A stretch of 64,000 bases of DNA from Riptortus pedestris (Eukaryota > Arthropoda > Insecta > Hemiptera > Alydidae), in the NCBI GenBank assembly GCA_019009955.1, contig JADPXZ010000007.1:3122501-3186500 (forward strand). The letters run 5' to 3'. Both the position numbers and the translations under genes were made by a program. This document shows, piece by piece, positions 32,949 through 45,980 of this stretch (position 1 is the stretch's first letter; each line of letters begins with the position of its first letter). The notes below the pieces were generated by a model. The model made no database searches. It saw only the letters and a program-made list of their open reading frames with translations, and was not told where the DNA came from.

Positions 32949-35220
32949 TCTAGCCTCTCACCTTCTCACTCCCTCCCTCTCTCATCTCTCTCTCTCCCCC
33001 CTCAATCTCTCTCTCTCCTCCCTCTCTCGTCTCTCTCTCACTCCATCCCCTCTCTCATCTCTCTCTCTCCCCCCTCTATCTCTCTCTCTCCCCCACTCTT
33101 CCTCTCTCTCTCTCCCCCCTCAATCTCTCTCTCAGTTCTCCCCCCTCTCTCTCCTCTCTCTCATCTCGCTCGCTCCCCCCTCAATCTCTCACTCAGTTGT
33201 CCCCCACTCTCTCGTCTCTCTCATCTCTCTCTCTCCCCCCTCAATCTCTCTCTCAGTTGTCCCCCCACTCTCTCGTCTCTCTCTCACTCCATCCCCTCTC
33301 TCATCTCTCTCTCTCCCCCCTCAATCTCTCTCTCAGTTGTCCCCCACTCTCTCGTCTCTCTCATCTCTCTCTCTCTCCCCTCTCAATCTCTCTCTCAGTT
33401 GTCCCCCACTCTCTCGTCTCTCTCATCTCTCTCCTCTCCTCTCCCCTCATCTCTCTCTCTTTGTCTCTCCTCTCTCTCCTCTCTCTCTCACTCCCCCCCT
33501 CTCTCCTCTCTCTCTCTCCCCCCTCACTCTCTCTCTCAGTCTCTCTCGTCTCTCCTCTCTCTCTCTCCCCCCCCTCAATCTCTCTCTCACATGTCCTCTC
33601 TCTCTCTCCTCTCTCTCTCACTCTCTCTCTTCCTCTCTCTCTCTTTGGTCTCCTCCCTCTCTCTCTCTCCCCCCTCTCTCATCTCTCTCTCACTCCCTCC
33701 TCTCTCATCTCTCTCTCTCCCCCTCAACTCTCTCTCACTCCTCTCTCCCACCCTCTCATCTCTCTCTCTCCCCCCTCAATCTCTCTCTCAGTTGTCCCCC
33801 ACTCTCTCGTCTCTCTCTCACTCCATCCCCTCTCTCATCTCTCTCTCTCTCCCTCAATCTCTCTCTCACTATTCTCCCACTCTCTCCTCTCTCTCTCACA
33901 CCATCCCCTCTCTCATCTCTCTCTCTCCCCCTCACTCTCCCTCCTTCTCCTCTCTCTCGTCTCTCTCTCACTCCATCCCCTCTCTCATCTCTCTCTCTCC
34001 CCCTCAATCTCTCTCTCAGTTGGCCCCCCCCTCTCTCGTCTCTCTCTCACTCCTCCCCTCTCTCCTCTCTCTCTCTCTCCCTCAACCTCTCTCTCATCTC
34101 CTCCCATTCTCTCCTCTCTCTCTCACTCCATCCTCTCTCTCACTCCCTCTCTCCTCTCTCTCTCTCACTCCTCTCCTCTCTCTTCCCTTCTCCCTCTCTC
34201 CCTCACTCCCTACCTCTCTCTCTCTCCTCTCTCTCTCTCCCTCCCCTCTCTCCTCATCTCTTCCTCTTTCTCACTCCCTCTCCCTCCTCCCTCCTCTCTC
34301 TCTCACTCCTTCCCTCCTCTCTCTCTCTCCCCTCTATCTCTCTCTCCTCTCATCTCTCCCTCTCTCTCCTCTCTCTCTCTCACTCCCCCCTCTCCTCTCT
34401 CTCTCACCCCTTCCTCCTCTTTCTCACTCCCTCTCCCTCTCTCCCTTAACCTCTCTCTCACTCTCTCCTCTCTCCTCTCTCTCTCTCTCTCCCTCTCTCT
34501 TCTCTTCTCTCTCACTCCTTAACCTCTCTCTCTCTCTCCCTTCCTCTCTCCTCTCTCTCACTCCTCTCTCTTTTCTCTCTTCTCTCTCCCTTCCCTCCTC
34601 CTCTCTCTCTCTGCTCCATCCCCTCTCTCCTCTCTCTCTCTCCCCTCTCTCTCTTCTCCTCTCTCTCTCCTTAACCTCTCTCTCTCTCCCTCTCCCTCTC
34701 TCTCTCTCTCCTCCTCTCCCTCTCTATATCTCTTCTCTCTCTCTCCTTCTCCTCTCTCTCTCACTCCCTTCCCCTCCTCTCCTCTCTCTCTCTCCCCTCC
34801 TCTCTCTCTCTTTCTCACTCCCTCTCCCTCTCTCCCTTAACCTCTCTCTCTCACTCCCTCTCCCTCTCTCCTCACGCACACACCCTCTCCCACTCTCTTG
34901 TCTCGTTCTCTCTCCTCCTCCTCTCCTCTCTCTCACTCACTCCCTTCCCCTCTCTCCTCTCTCTCACTCCCTTTCTCTTTTTTGTCTCTTTCTCACTCCC
35001 TCTCCCTTAACCTCTCTCTCTCACTCCCTTCCCCTCTCTCCTCTCTCTCACTCCCTTTCTCTTTTTTGTCTCTTTCTCACTCCCTCTCCCTCTCTCCCTT
35101 AACCTCTCTCTCTCACTCCCTCACCCTCTCTCCTCTCTCTCACTCCCTCTCCCTCTCTCTTGTCACTTTCTCCCTCACTCCCTTAACCTCTCTCTCTCTC
35201 TCACTCACTCTCTTCCCCTC

Positions 35221-35265
<45 letters not shown>

Positions 35266-35293
35266 CTTCCTCGCCTCTCACTCGACCCCTCTC

Positions 35294-35360
<67 letters not shown>

Positions 35361-35463
35361 TCTCTCTCTCCTCTTCTCTCTTCCTCTCTCCTCTCTCCCT
35401 CTCTCTCTCTCTCATCTCTCTCTCCCTCTCCTTACTGTCTCTCTCTCTCTCTCTCTCTCTATC

Positions 35464-35512
<49 letters not shown>

Positions 35513-35565
35513 CCCCCCCTCTCACTCTCTCTCCCCCTCTCTCTCTCTCTTCCCCACTCACTAAT
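32815..35565. repeat. CT-rich tandem tract
   Basis: About 2.7 kb of pyrimidine. Between about 32,960 and 34,060 a unit of roughly 75-100 bp with CCCCCCTCAATCTCTCTCTC, CAGTTGTCCCCCACTCTCTC and CACTCCATCCCCTCTCTCAT repeats. The rest is simpler CT repeat. Open frames on both strands are repeat translations. Confidence 0.95.
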
Positions 35566-35603
35566 ACTTAATTAATAAAGAATAAAAAAAAATACTAAAT
35601 TAC

Positions 35604-35711
35604 CATTTCGGTCCTAATTTTCTTGTGACTCGGCTCATCCATTTTGCTTGGGCCGGCTAATGGAGTGTTGACTCGCTTTATACCTTGGCTAACTCGCCGA
35701 GACTGATTAGT
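35604..35711 (-). CDS. Candidate internal exon, basic peptide
   Basis: The - strand acceptor TTTATTTCTTTATTGCAG and donor ATG|GTAATT enclose 36 codons, open only in phase 0. The peptide is basic and polar (TNQSRRVSQGIKRVNTPLAG, then KMDEPSHKKIRTEM), like a linker or nuclear-localisation-type segment. The segment is GC-richer than its flanks. Phase fits the ankyrin terminal exon at 25,204, the next - exon downstream, so it could be its upstream exon. It is not recognised and could be chance-open. Confidence 0.45.
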
Positions 35712-36065
35712 CTGCAATAAAGAAATAAAGTCAGAAATAAATAAATAAATAGTCCTTGACACAACAGTTGTGTGCAGCTAAGCATATTTCCCAGTGCGAA
35801 GTTGTCCAATAGATAAATCTGCATCCTGCTAAACACTCAACACGACCGCAGCAATATTACAGCGAATAAATACATGATGCTAATGAGAAATATTGAAGGC
35901 AATTTTAATAAGCTCCCAGAACATATTTGCATGTATCTCGTGTAATAAAGGTCTCACGGGGAAACATAATTTTCGGTATTTAAGACTTGGAATAATGCGG
36001 TTTATTATATAACAGAGTATTTGTTTATGCGTCACGAGCAGGAGGTGGGGCTTTTCTCGTGGATG
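35712..36065. other. Non-coding sequence with inverted spacer copy
   Basis: Unique AT-rich sequence. From about 35,985 to 36,065 it is the reverse complement of 18,385-18,500 (AATAATGCGGTTTATTATAT, then the GAGCAGGAGGTGGGGC region). No gene seen. Confidence 0.6.
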
Positions 36066-36225
36066 ATGAAAACTAAAAAATGCAAATATCTCGGCTAATA
36101 TTCAAGATAGAGAATAAATGTATATAACAATATTTATAGGAAATTTAATTTTCAATAAGATTGGTTATGTACAATTTTTCAATCCGAAGTATAGTAACAG
36201 AGATATTTCAAAATTTTGAAAATCA
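36066..36225 (-). repeat. Core unit, inverted orientation
   Basis: AAATATCTCGGCTAATATTC to AGTAACAGAGATATTTC, the same variant as at 31,465. Confidence 0.8.
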
Positions 36226-36333
36226 CCCCCTCTAAACCCAATATAAGTTTGAACGTATCTTATTTTTGCCATTTCTTAAGGGAAATTTGCTAATAATAAT
36301 AAATTATCTTAAATATTACACACACACAAACAC

Positions 36334-36967
36334 AAATAGTTATTTATTATACAAGTGACGAAAGTAGATCATTTTACAACTCGAGTGAAGAAAGTGAATT
36401 GCCTTCTTCATTAGTAATAAGTATAAATTAAAAAATAATTTGAAGTTGGAAATTAAATGCTTTTAAATGTTTCTTAACATTGTAGAGAATTTTATTTTAA
36501 CAAAATGTAAATTGAAATTTGAATGAATTATTTGGTGGAAATAATCGATATATGTTTTTAAAATATTAAATTATAATAATAATTAGCTTCCTTCGTTTAT
36601 AACGTTTGGCACTTGTTTAGTATGACTGCTCACTACTTTCGACAATCATTCACTAGTTGTTTTATAACTCATGCTTATAACCTGCCAACAACGATTGCGT
36701 TATAATCCTACCAAACAACATACCATAATCTTGACAACATCCTAATTTGTGTTCGTATTTTGCTTAGATCTGGATCATGTGCTATTTATACACGATTTTA
36801 CAGAAAAAAATTTAATTTCGAATCACTCGTGTCCGAGGTGAAAGTAGAAATTTACAAACTCTCGTCAAAATTACCAGACTCGCTTTGCTCGTGTGGCTAA
36901 TGTTTGTTCACTTCGAGTTGGAAAATGATTCTACTTTTCGTGTCACTTGGATAATAAAGAACTATTT
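36334..36967 (-). mobile_element. Non-autonomous TIR element, copy 3 (both ends present)
   Basis: AAATAGTTATTTATTATACA at the left is the near reverse complement of TGGATAATAAAGAACTATTT at the right, and the inverted similarity continues for about 55 bp (CAAGTGACGAAAGTAGATCA versus its indel-containing complement). Total about 634 bp, internally the reverse complement of 31,790 with many small indels. No transposase. The right half looks poorly called. Confidence 0.8.
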
Positions 36968-37204
36968 AAAAAAACGAAGATAAACATTACCGAAAGATCA
37001 ATAGTTTTAGTTACCATTATCATCATTTTAGTCTACGTATATACTGGATACTCTGAAAACCAAAAATAAGAAATTTGTATATCAGAATAGTATAACAGTA
37101 AAGGATAATGAAAAAATGATTTTATATTTATATATAATTTATATATATTCTATATCTATACTATTTATTAAGTATAGATTTATAGTTTATATATATATGT
37201 ATCT
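36968..37204. other. AT-rich spacer
   Basis: AT-rich with TATATATTT runs. No exon or defined repeat seen. Confidence 0.5.
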
Positions 37205-40200
37205 AGCTTTGATGATTAGACGTCTTCGGCCGGGAAGTTGTATTTGAGCGTGATTGTTGATGGTATTTTTTTGGCAAGGCTTTTACTTTTGGCACAATAT
37301 TTTTTGGACATTTACCTCGTCCCAGTTGTTTAGGTATTTAATACCCGCTCGTTTGCTGTGGATGTTTGCCTAATAATCAAAATTAGTTTTTTATGTAAAA
37401 GACTTCCACCTGTCCTCCATAGTTTTGTCATATGTCCCGTTCTCCTCTACCCCGTGTATTATGCATTGATTTTGAATTATTAATGGACAAAAAGTATTAT
37501 AGTATATGTATATTATAATTTGGAAGTTATATTTTTCAGGTGAGGTACCTGCGCGGTAGTTCATAATTGAAAAGAAGGATATTGTTGAGTCAAATTTCTC
37601 TAAATTAACTAAAAAATGAAACACATCTTTTGTGTATGTGACATTAATTTGCCGAATACCCCAATAGGGAAAGTCGTAAATATCTACAGTCTATTTTTAA
37701 ATTCGCCAAGGCCTCCAGCATTTATCAACCCCCATTACTCCTGCCCGTCCCTAGAAATGTTGGTATGGCTTTCTTGTTATTGAAGGAAGGCTCGCGTAGT
37801 GCTAATACACATACCGCGAGTAGTTGGATTTTAAGTGGTTCGGTTATGAAGTTTTTTGTGCCAAATTAAAATTGTTGATCTCCCATCTATAATTTTTATC
37901 GTGTATAACAACTTTTATACTTTGCGGTATACGTACAAAAGTGTTTATATTAACAACACAAGATTTACAATCCCAAATAACAAAAATAAACAAACATTTT
38001 TGTATATGTGGGCACTATCAATTCGCCAGAGGGAAAATGCATTAGGAACACGTATAAATATCCGTCTATTTTTTAAATTTACAGGCCTCCCTATAAATAT
38101 CAACCCCCACTACTTGCCCGTCACCTAGAATATGTTGGTTATGGCTTATTATAAGGAATTGCCGTCTAGTTGTCGAATTACTGACATACCGAGTCCGGGT
38201 TTTTATTTAGTTGCGGTTGTAGTTTCTTTTGTTTGGCCAAATTAATATTTGTTGACTCCCACCAATTAATTTTTTAGTTGTGATAAAACACATTTAATTC
38301 TTCGGTATTACGACGATAGTGTATATATCCAAAAGTTTCTCCATGTAAATTAACATAAAATGATTAAACAACTTTTATTATGTGCATAATTGTCTGAAAA
38401 TGCAAGATAGGAATACGATCATATATCGCTATTTTTAGAAATTTTCAGGCGCCTCCCTTATAACCCCCACTCCTGTCTCGTCTCAGAGAATATTATTATA
38501 GCCTAAAATGATCTAGTAAGTTGGTTTACCGGTTTAGTAGTAAATATACATACCAAAGTTTGTCATAGAAATTCGGTTTCAGGCTGGTTTATGTGTGATA
38601 AAAGGTACCGCAAACAGAAACAAACTTCCTCCCCCACCCCAAAAAGGAAACAAACCAGACACCAAAGAAACAAAATGACAGTTATGGTGTCGCTAGACAG
38701 AGTTGGGTTGCTAGTAGTTTATGTACAGACTCAGAGGTTCCAATCTTTATATATATACTAGCCGCAGATACCCGGGCTTTCGCACTGGGAATTCCATTTG
38801 AGGCTGGATGGGGTATTGTTATTTTTTTGGCAAGGCTTTTACTTTTATCAAATATTTTTGACATTTTACCCGTCCCAGTGTTTAGGGTTTATCCACGTTT
38901 GTTAGCATTTGTTAATAATATAAATTATTTATTTATGTAAGTCTTTCACTGTCCTCCATATTGTCATATATTTCCCGTTTCACGACCGTTCCATTTATGT
39001 AGTATGATTTAATAAATTATTAAGGACAAAATTATTATAATAATATATTTACAATTTAGAATTAATTATTCCAGGGTGTAGGTACCTGGTTAGTTCTATC
39101 ATTGAAATGAACTTTGTTTGAGCAAATTTACTCTAAATAACAAAATAAACAACTACTTGTTAAGTGTACATTAGCCGACAAACCAAAATACGGAAACGAA
39201 ATATCACTATCTTTTGAATTTCAGGTCTCCCTTTATAACCCCCACTCCTGCCCCGTTTCCCTTAGAAATTGTTAGCTTATGGGCTTATTATAAGGGAAGG
39301 CATGTAGTTATTTAGGCTTAATAACACATAGATCGATGTTTTATTTTATTTTCGGTTGGGTCTATTTTGTACCTATGTAAAATGAAAATTGTTCACTTCT
39401 TCCCGCTATAGGTTTTAGCGTATAAATCTCGTTTAGTAAATTCGGTATGTACGGAAAAAAAGTGTATGTTATAACAAATTAAATAACTCTAAATACACAG
39501 AAAATAAGAATCAACTTTTGATATGTTCATATTTCCCAAATTTCAAAACCAATAGGAAAAAGAAATATCGCGCTTCATTTTTTAAGTTCAGACTTCCCTT
39601 ATTAAACCCCCAACTCCTGCCCGTTCCATAGATAAATGTTGGTACTGGCTTTTATTATAATTGAAGCGCCTCATGCTAATACACTCATTACCTGAGTTTT
39701 TATTTAGTTCTGGTTTTTGGAGTCTTTTTTTGGTCAATATAATATTAGTTGTACTCCCGCTATAATTTTTTAGCCGTATAACGCATTCTTAAAACTTCAC
39801 GGTATACTGGACAAAAGTGATAATATGAACTCAAAAGATTACTTCATAAGAGTTAAAGATATAGCGATCCTGACTTTTATTTTTATAAAACTGAAATAAC
39901 ACAACTCTTTGTTAGTGTTCATATTGTTGTCCCGAATAAACCATATATGGAATCTGTAAATAATCACTATTTTTTATATTGTCTGGCTTCTCCCTCAGAT
40001 CAGCTCAGTATACCCGGCTTTCGCTCTGGGTAAATTTCATCAATCTTTTTGAGGCAAAATGAGTGATTGGTATATTTTTGTGGCAAGCTTTACTTTGCAC
40101 AAATACTTGTTGCACATTTACCCTCGTTCTCCAGCTGTATGAGGGTTTATATACCCGTTTGTTGGGCATTTGTTAATGAATTAAAGAATTATTTTTTTAT

Positions 40201-41855
40201 GTACAGACGTTTCAACGGACCTGCATATTGTCATTATTGTTTTTCCCGTACTCGCCTGTAGCATTATGCATAAGATTTGAAGTTTTATTAAGGAAAAAAA
40301 TATTGACATACATTTTGAACTTAATTTTTTCTCAGGTGCATGTATTTGCCGAAATAATGACCTCAAATCTTTGGAAACTGTCAATAGCAAATATCTACTT
40401 GATTATTAATTTCTGAGGCTCGCTTCCTTATAACCCTTCCACTCCTGCCCCGGTCCCTAGAAATTGTTAGTATAGAACTTTATTATAATAACAGACTGTT
40501 GTTAGTAGCTAAGTTCATTCATACTCGAGTTTTGAGTTTTAGTTCGGTTGTTAATCCTTTTTGTGCCAAAATTGTTATAAATTTTGTGGTACCTCTCCGC
40601 TATAGTTTTTAGTCTGTTAATAACTCATTTATACTTCAGTATAACGGCCAAAACCAGTCAGTATAACAAGAACAGTTACTCATAAATAACTAAAAAATAA
40701 ACAACTTTTGTTATTGTGTCATGTATTTGCCTGAGAACCCCCAATAGTGAAAATCATTAGAGTTATGTTTTAATTGTCAGGTCCTCCCTTATAACCGCCA
40801 CTCCTGCCCGTCCTAGAGAAATGTTAGTATAGCTTAGTTTTATTAATTGGAAGGGCTGTTAGTTTGTTACTAATTTAACACATAACCAGTTGTTTGGTTT
40901 TAGTAATCTGGTTGAGTACTTTTGTGCCAGAGATATATAATAATTGTGGGTACTCGTGACCGCTATAGTTTTTTAGCTGTATAACTAACATTTATACTTC
41001 GCCGTTATACGGCAACAAAACAGCCCTATATTACAAAGAAAGTTACGTCTAAATAAACAAAATAAACAAGATTTGTTGTTATGTGCGCATATGTTTGACT
41101 GAAGAAAAATGCATATAGGAAACGGAAATATTCGCTATGTTTTTTAATTTTCCCAGGCTCTCCCTTGATAACAACCCACTCCCTGCCCGTCCCTAGAAAA
41201 TGTTTTAAGGGTTTTATGGCTTATTTATAAGGATAGGCGTTAGTCATCTAACTGTCAAACGCATACCGAGTTTGGGTTTTATGTGTCGCGGTGTTGTAGT
41301 GTCTTTTGTTGCCAAATAATAATTTGTGGACTCACGCCTGTAGTCTTTTAGTCGTATATAACGCCGCATTTTATACTTCCTCAGTATACGGCTAAAAGTG
41401 CATATAACAAAAGTTACTCTAAATTAGCCAAAATTAAAGCAAACTTTTGTTTATTGTGGCATGTTTGCTTTGAGATAAAGCAATAGGAAACGAAATATCG
41501 CTATTTTTAATTTCAGGCCTTCCTTATAACCCCTAACCAGTCCTAACCACCCCACTCCTGTTTGTCTTAGAGAATATTAATATAGCCTAAAGTCTAAGTT
41601 GGGCTAGTAGTAATGTACATACCAAGTTTCATATAATTCGGTTCAGCCGTTTATGCGTGAAAATGTAACAAAAAAAAAAAAAAACAAATAAAAAAACAAA
41701 CAAATAAAAAAACAAACAAACAAAAAAACACCAAAGAAACAAAATTCAGTTATGGTGTCTATGACATGTGAAAACGAAAAAGTTATCGTGAAATTTCGCG
41801 AAAAAAATCAATGTACAGAACAGAGGTTACAAATTTTATATTTATATAGATATAT
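37205..41855. repeat. Degenerate tandem array of dispersed element P
   Basis: Repeated blocks of roughly 330 bp carrying, in order, GCCTCCCTTATAACCCCCAC, TCCTGCCCGTCCCTAGAAAT, a CATACCGAGTTTTATTTAGT-like stretch, ACAAAAGTTACTCTAAATAA and a GAAATATCGCTATTTTTAAT-like stretch. The element head CTAGCTGAGATAGCCGGCTT is recognisable at 37,203, 38,758 and about 40,002. Copies differ mostly by small insertions. It ends with CAGTTATGGTGTC and GTACAGAACAGAGG sequence before TA-rich DNA. No open frame of note. Confidence 0.8.
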
Positions 41856-41879
41856 TTATATATACTTTTATATATATTT

Positions 41880-42490
41880 CACCTGGTTGATATTTTTAAG
41901 CGATTAGGATATTAAATTTAATAATATTATGTATAAAGCTACTTTTAATAACACAAAAAACAGCTTTTGTTACGGTGCACGTTTGCCTAAAAACAAATAG
42001 AAAATGAAATATCGCCAATTTTTTATTGAGGCCTCCGTTATAACCGCCACTCCCGTTCGGCGAAACATAAAAAATTTAATATAGCTTATTAATCGTGGTT
42101 AGAATTAATGCTGATTTACTCGTATAGCTTTGTCGAGTTCGGGTTCAATCGTTAGTGGCCGATAAAATTTGTTGGCTGTCTCGCCTTTAAATCTTTGTAG
42201 TGTATATCTCGTTTATACTTTGTCGTACGACAAAAGTGAATATAACAAAAGTTACTCTAAATAACAAAATTAACAACTTTTATCCTGTGGATATTTGCCG
42301 AAAAACAGATAGGAACCGAAATATGGCTCTATTTAATTTGAGTCGTCCGTTGGTAGCGCCACTCCTACCTCCATCTGCCTTGGGCTGATTTGTGAATCTA
42401 AACCATCCACGGCGTCACCCAAACGCATACAATTCATTCAAATCGCTCCAGCCGTTTAGCAACAGCTCACTCGCATACACACAACTACAC
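41880..42490 (+). repeat. Element-P fragment and retroelement-like tail
   Basis: 41,890-42,165 is the inverted partner of 29,830-30,120. At 42,436-42,475 TCGCTCCAGCCGTTTAGCAA resembles the ATCGGTTCAGCCGTTT motif common near the 3' ends of invertebrate retroposons; a similar motif is at 41,636. Assignment to a superfamily is not possible from this. Confidence 0.6.
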
Positions 42491-42527
42491 TAGAATGATA
42501 TATATATATAAAACATATTAGAATTAC

Positions 42528-42665
42528 CTCAATCTTTCAGACTTTCTATTTTGCTTCAGTTTCCTACATCTGCTCTGTGAGTCGCGCAATACGGGAATAG
42601 TTGAGATTCGGAGTTCTAATATCCTCAAGTATCTAATAGTGGTTATCCAACGAGGTAATATCCTA
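42528..42665 (-). CDS. Candidate internal exon, basic peptide
   Basis: The - strand acceptor TTTTTATTCTTGTTCCAG and donor GAG|GTAATT enclose 138 nt. Only one frame is open: one base, 45 codons, then two bases. The peptide (RYLRILELRISTIPVLRDSQ, then SRCRKLKQNRKSERL) is strongly basic. Its end phase does not fit the candidate at 35,711 but fits the segment at 31,061. Not recognised. Confidence 0.35.
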
Positions 42666-42779
42666 CTGGAACAAGAATAAAAATAAGAAAGGAAAAAAAT
42701 TAAAAATGCTGATTTTATTTTATTTAATGATTAACAAGAATGAATTTGAAGCTGTTTCCTCATCGAGAAAAACACACAA

Positions 42780-44015
42780 AATAAATAAAGCAACTTATTA
42801 AAGGGAGAAAAAAAAGAGGAAATAATATACTAATTTAATGAAGCAAATAAAAAATAAAAAAAAAACATGAAACAAATAAAGGAAATAAAAACATAAAATT
42901 AAAAAGCAAATTAAGAAAATAAATAAAGGTAATAATAAAACATGAAACAAATAAAGGTAATAAAAAACATAAAGTTAAAGAGGAAAAAAAAAAAAATAAA
43001 TAAAGGGAATACAAAACACAAAGTTAAAGAGCAAAAAAATAAATAAATAAAGGGAATACAAAACACAAAGTTAAAGAGCAAAAATAAATAAAGGGAATAC
43101 AAAACACAAAGTTAAAGAGCAAAAAAAAAATAAAGGGAATACAAAACACAAAGTTAAAGAGCAAAAAAATAAATAAATAAAGGGAATACAAAAAACAAAG
43201 TTTAAGAGCAAAAAAAAATAAATAAATAAAGGGAATACAAAACACAAAGTTAAAGAGCAAAAAATAAATAAATTAAATAAAAGGGAATACCAAAACACAG
43301 AAAGTTAAAGAGCAAAAAAAAATAAAATAAAGGGGAATTACAAAACACAAAGATTTTAAAGGCCCAAAAAAAAAAATAAAGGGAATACAAAACACAAAGT
43401 TAAAGAGCAAAAAATAAAAATAAATAAAGGGAATAACAAACAAAAAGTTAAAGAGAAAAAGAAATAAATAAATAAAGGGAATACAAAACACAAAGTTAAA
43501 GAGCAAAAAAAATAAATAAAGGGAATACAAAACACAAAGTTAAAGAGCAAAAAAAATAAATAAAGGGAATACAAAACACAAAGTTAAAGAGCAAAAAAAA
43601 AATAAAGGGAATACAAAACACAAAGTTAAAGAGCAAAAAAATAATGGAAATAAAAAACTATATAAAAAAACACGAAATAAATAAAGTGAACAAAAAATAA
43701 ATAAAGCAAATAGCAAATAAGTACTTAAAATAATAACACAAAATAAATAAAGCAAATGAAATAAAACCCAAATAAATAAAGGTGAAATAAATAAAGACAA
43801 TAATAAGCACGAAATAAACAAATAAATAACAAGAGATAAATAAAGCAAATAAAAAAATAAATAAATAAAATAATATCATAAAATAAATAAAACGAGTGAA
43901 ATAAAAAGCAAATAAATAAACGTGAAATAAATAAAGACAATAATAAGCACGAAATAAACAAATAAATAACAAGAGATAAATAAATCAAATAAAAATAAAA
44001 GATAATAAATAAATA
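42780..44015. repeat. A-rich tandem repeat, about 45-bp unit
   Basis: At 42,960-43,640 a unit of AATAAATAAAGGGAATACAA, AACACAAAGTTAAAGAGCAA repeats, with length changes in A-runs. Before and after are related AAATAAATAAAGCAAATAAA repeats, including a roughly 130-bp duplication (about 43,755-43,850 and 43,890-43,985). The Phe/Leu/Tyr-rich - strand frames are repeat translations. Confidence 0.9.
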
Positions 44016-44021
44016 AACCCC

Positions 44022-44518
44022 ACCCCCCCCCCCCCCCACCCCCCCCCCCCCCCACCCCCCCCCCCCCCCACCCCCCCCCCCCCCCACCCCCCCCCCCCCC
44101 CACCCCCCCCCCCCCCCACCCCCCCCCCCCCCCACCCCCCCCCCCCCCCACCCCCCCCCCCCCCCACCCCCCCCCCCCCCCACCCCCCCCCCCCCCCACC
44201 CCCCCCCCCCCCCACCCCCCCCCCCCCCCACCCCCCCCCCCCCCCACCCCCCCCCCCCCCCACCCCCCCCCCCCCCCACCCCCCCCCCCCCCCACCCCCC
44301 CCCCCCCCCACCCCCCCCCCCCCCCACCCCCCCCCCCCCCCACCCCCCCCCCCCCCCACCCCCCCCCCCCCCCACCCCCCCCCCCCCCCACCCCCCCCCC
44401 CCCCCACCCCCCCCCCCCCCCACCCCCCCCCCCCCCCACCCCCCCCCCCCCCCACCCCCCCCCCCCCCCACCCCCCACCCCTCCCAGCCCCCCCCGCCCC
44501 CACCCCCCCCCCCCCCCA
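44022..44518. repeat. 16-bp C15A minisatellite, second array
   Basis: A recurs every 16 bases from 44,022 to 44,470 (28 perfect intervals). A disturbed stretch with T and G substitutions follows (44,471-44,502), then one more regular interval. Same unit as 9,433-9,929, about 34 kb away. Confidence 0.97.
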
Positions 44519-44796
44519 TGTATTTAAGTATATAATGAAAATTGTTACGTTAGTTTAATATTATAACTATTATTAATATTTCAATTGTTAGATTAGTTCT
44601 ATATTTATTTAGTTTAATTAACTAATATATAAAGTTATAACGTAAAAAGACACATATACGTAAGCTTAGCCAAAAATTTTAAACGTTATACGATAAAAAA
44701 GAAGAAAAAAATGATTTTAAGTTTGTAATATAAAAATGTTTGTTTAGTATTAATTTTATGAATTCTTATATTTAATAACCAATTGCTCTAATGTAA

Positions 44797-44860
<64 letters not shown>

Positions 44861-45944
44861 GTTCAATGTACCACTACAAATATATGTAAAAAAACCATGA
44901 TTAATGTTTAATTAATAATTCAATATTTCAACTTCGTTAATATTATTACAAAATAAATAATTTTTTAGTGAATTGAAAATAAGCATTATATATCTATATA
45001 TATATATATATATATATTAAGAAATGTTCAATGTTACGCCACTATATATGTAAGTTTAGTCAAAAATTGTAAATGAAGTTATTCGATATAAATAAAAAAG
45101 AAAAATGTTATTTATGTCTGTAATAAAAAATATAAAAAATATTCCATTAGTTTAATAATTTAACTTTATTAATTTTTTTTTTATTTTTTTTATTTTTTTT
45201 TATATATTTTCCTTTGCACATTAGCCATGCACAAACGGCGTGTATTTGCTCCATGTACCATACTATTACAGTATATAACATGTATGTTCATAATACATAG
45301 TGTTTTATATACAAGAAATGTTCATAAATTTGTTCTTGAAGTTAATAAAAGAAATAAATTAAATAGAAAAATAAAATAAAAATAAATGAAAAAAAAATGA
45401 AAAACAAAAATTGATAAATAAAAAACGTACATAATGAAAGAACAAACAAAGTAATAAAAATTAGTACGCATAACCGTAAATTCGAAACAATCCAATAACA
45501 TGTTAATTTCACTTCATTAAGAAAGTTATGCCACTTATTTTATTGCATTATTCTTGTAGGCGTTTAAAAGAAAAAAAAATTTAAGGAAGACTTAAATTAT
45601 TATTCTTTAAGTAAGATGTTTAAGATGTCCGTTGTTTCTATTAATGCTTTAGAAAAATGCCTAAATACTAATGGGTATTTTTTAAACAAATACTTTGGAT
45701 TTATTGGCCACTGGTCATTGTTTTTGATAAGTGTTTGTTGGAGTGTGTTTGGTAACTGTGTAGTCAGTGTGCAAGTATAGATGAGGTGTTCTATAGTCTG
45801 TTCACTCATGACACATATAGTTTAGCCAAAAATTGTAAACGTTCTACGATTTAAAAAAATATATATTTTAAATTTGTAAAATAAAACGTTCGTTTAGTAT
45901 TAATTTTATTAATTCTTATATTTAATAACCAATTGCTCTAATGT

Positions 45945-45980
<36 letters not shown>

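Noticed and set aside
37856..38128. 90-codon + strand frame
   Set aside because: Lies within a degenerate element-P copy, does not continue in other copies and has no domain or splice support.
42911..43972. Phe/Leu/Cys-rich frames resembling membrane proteins
   Set aside because: Products of the A-rich 45-bp tandem repeat read on the - strand; the hydrophobicity comes from T-rich codons.
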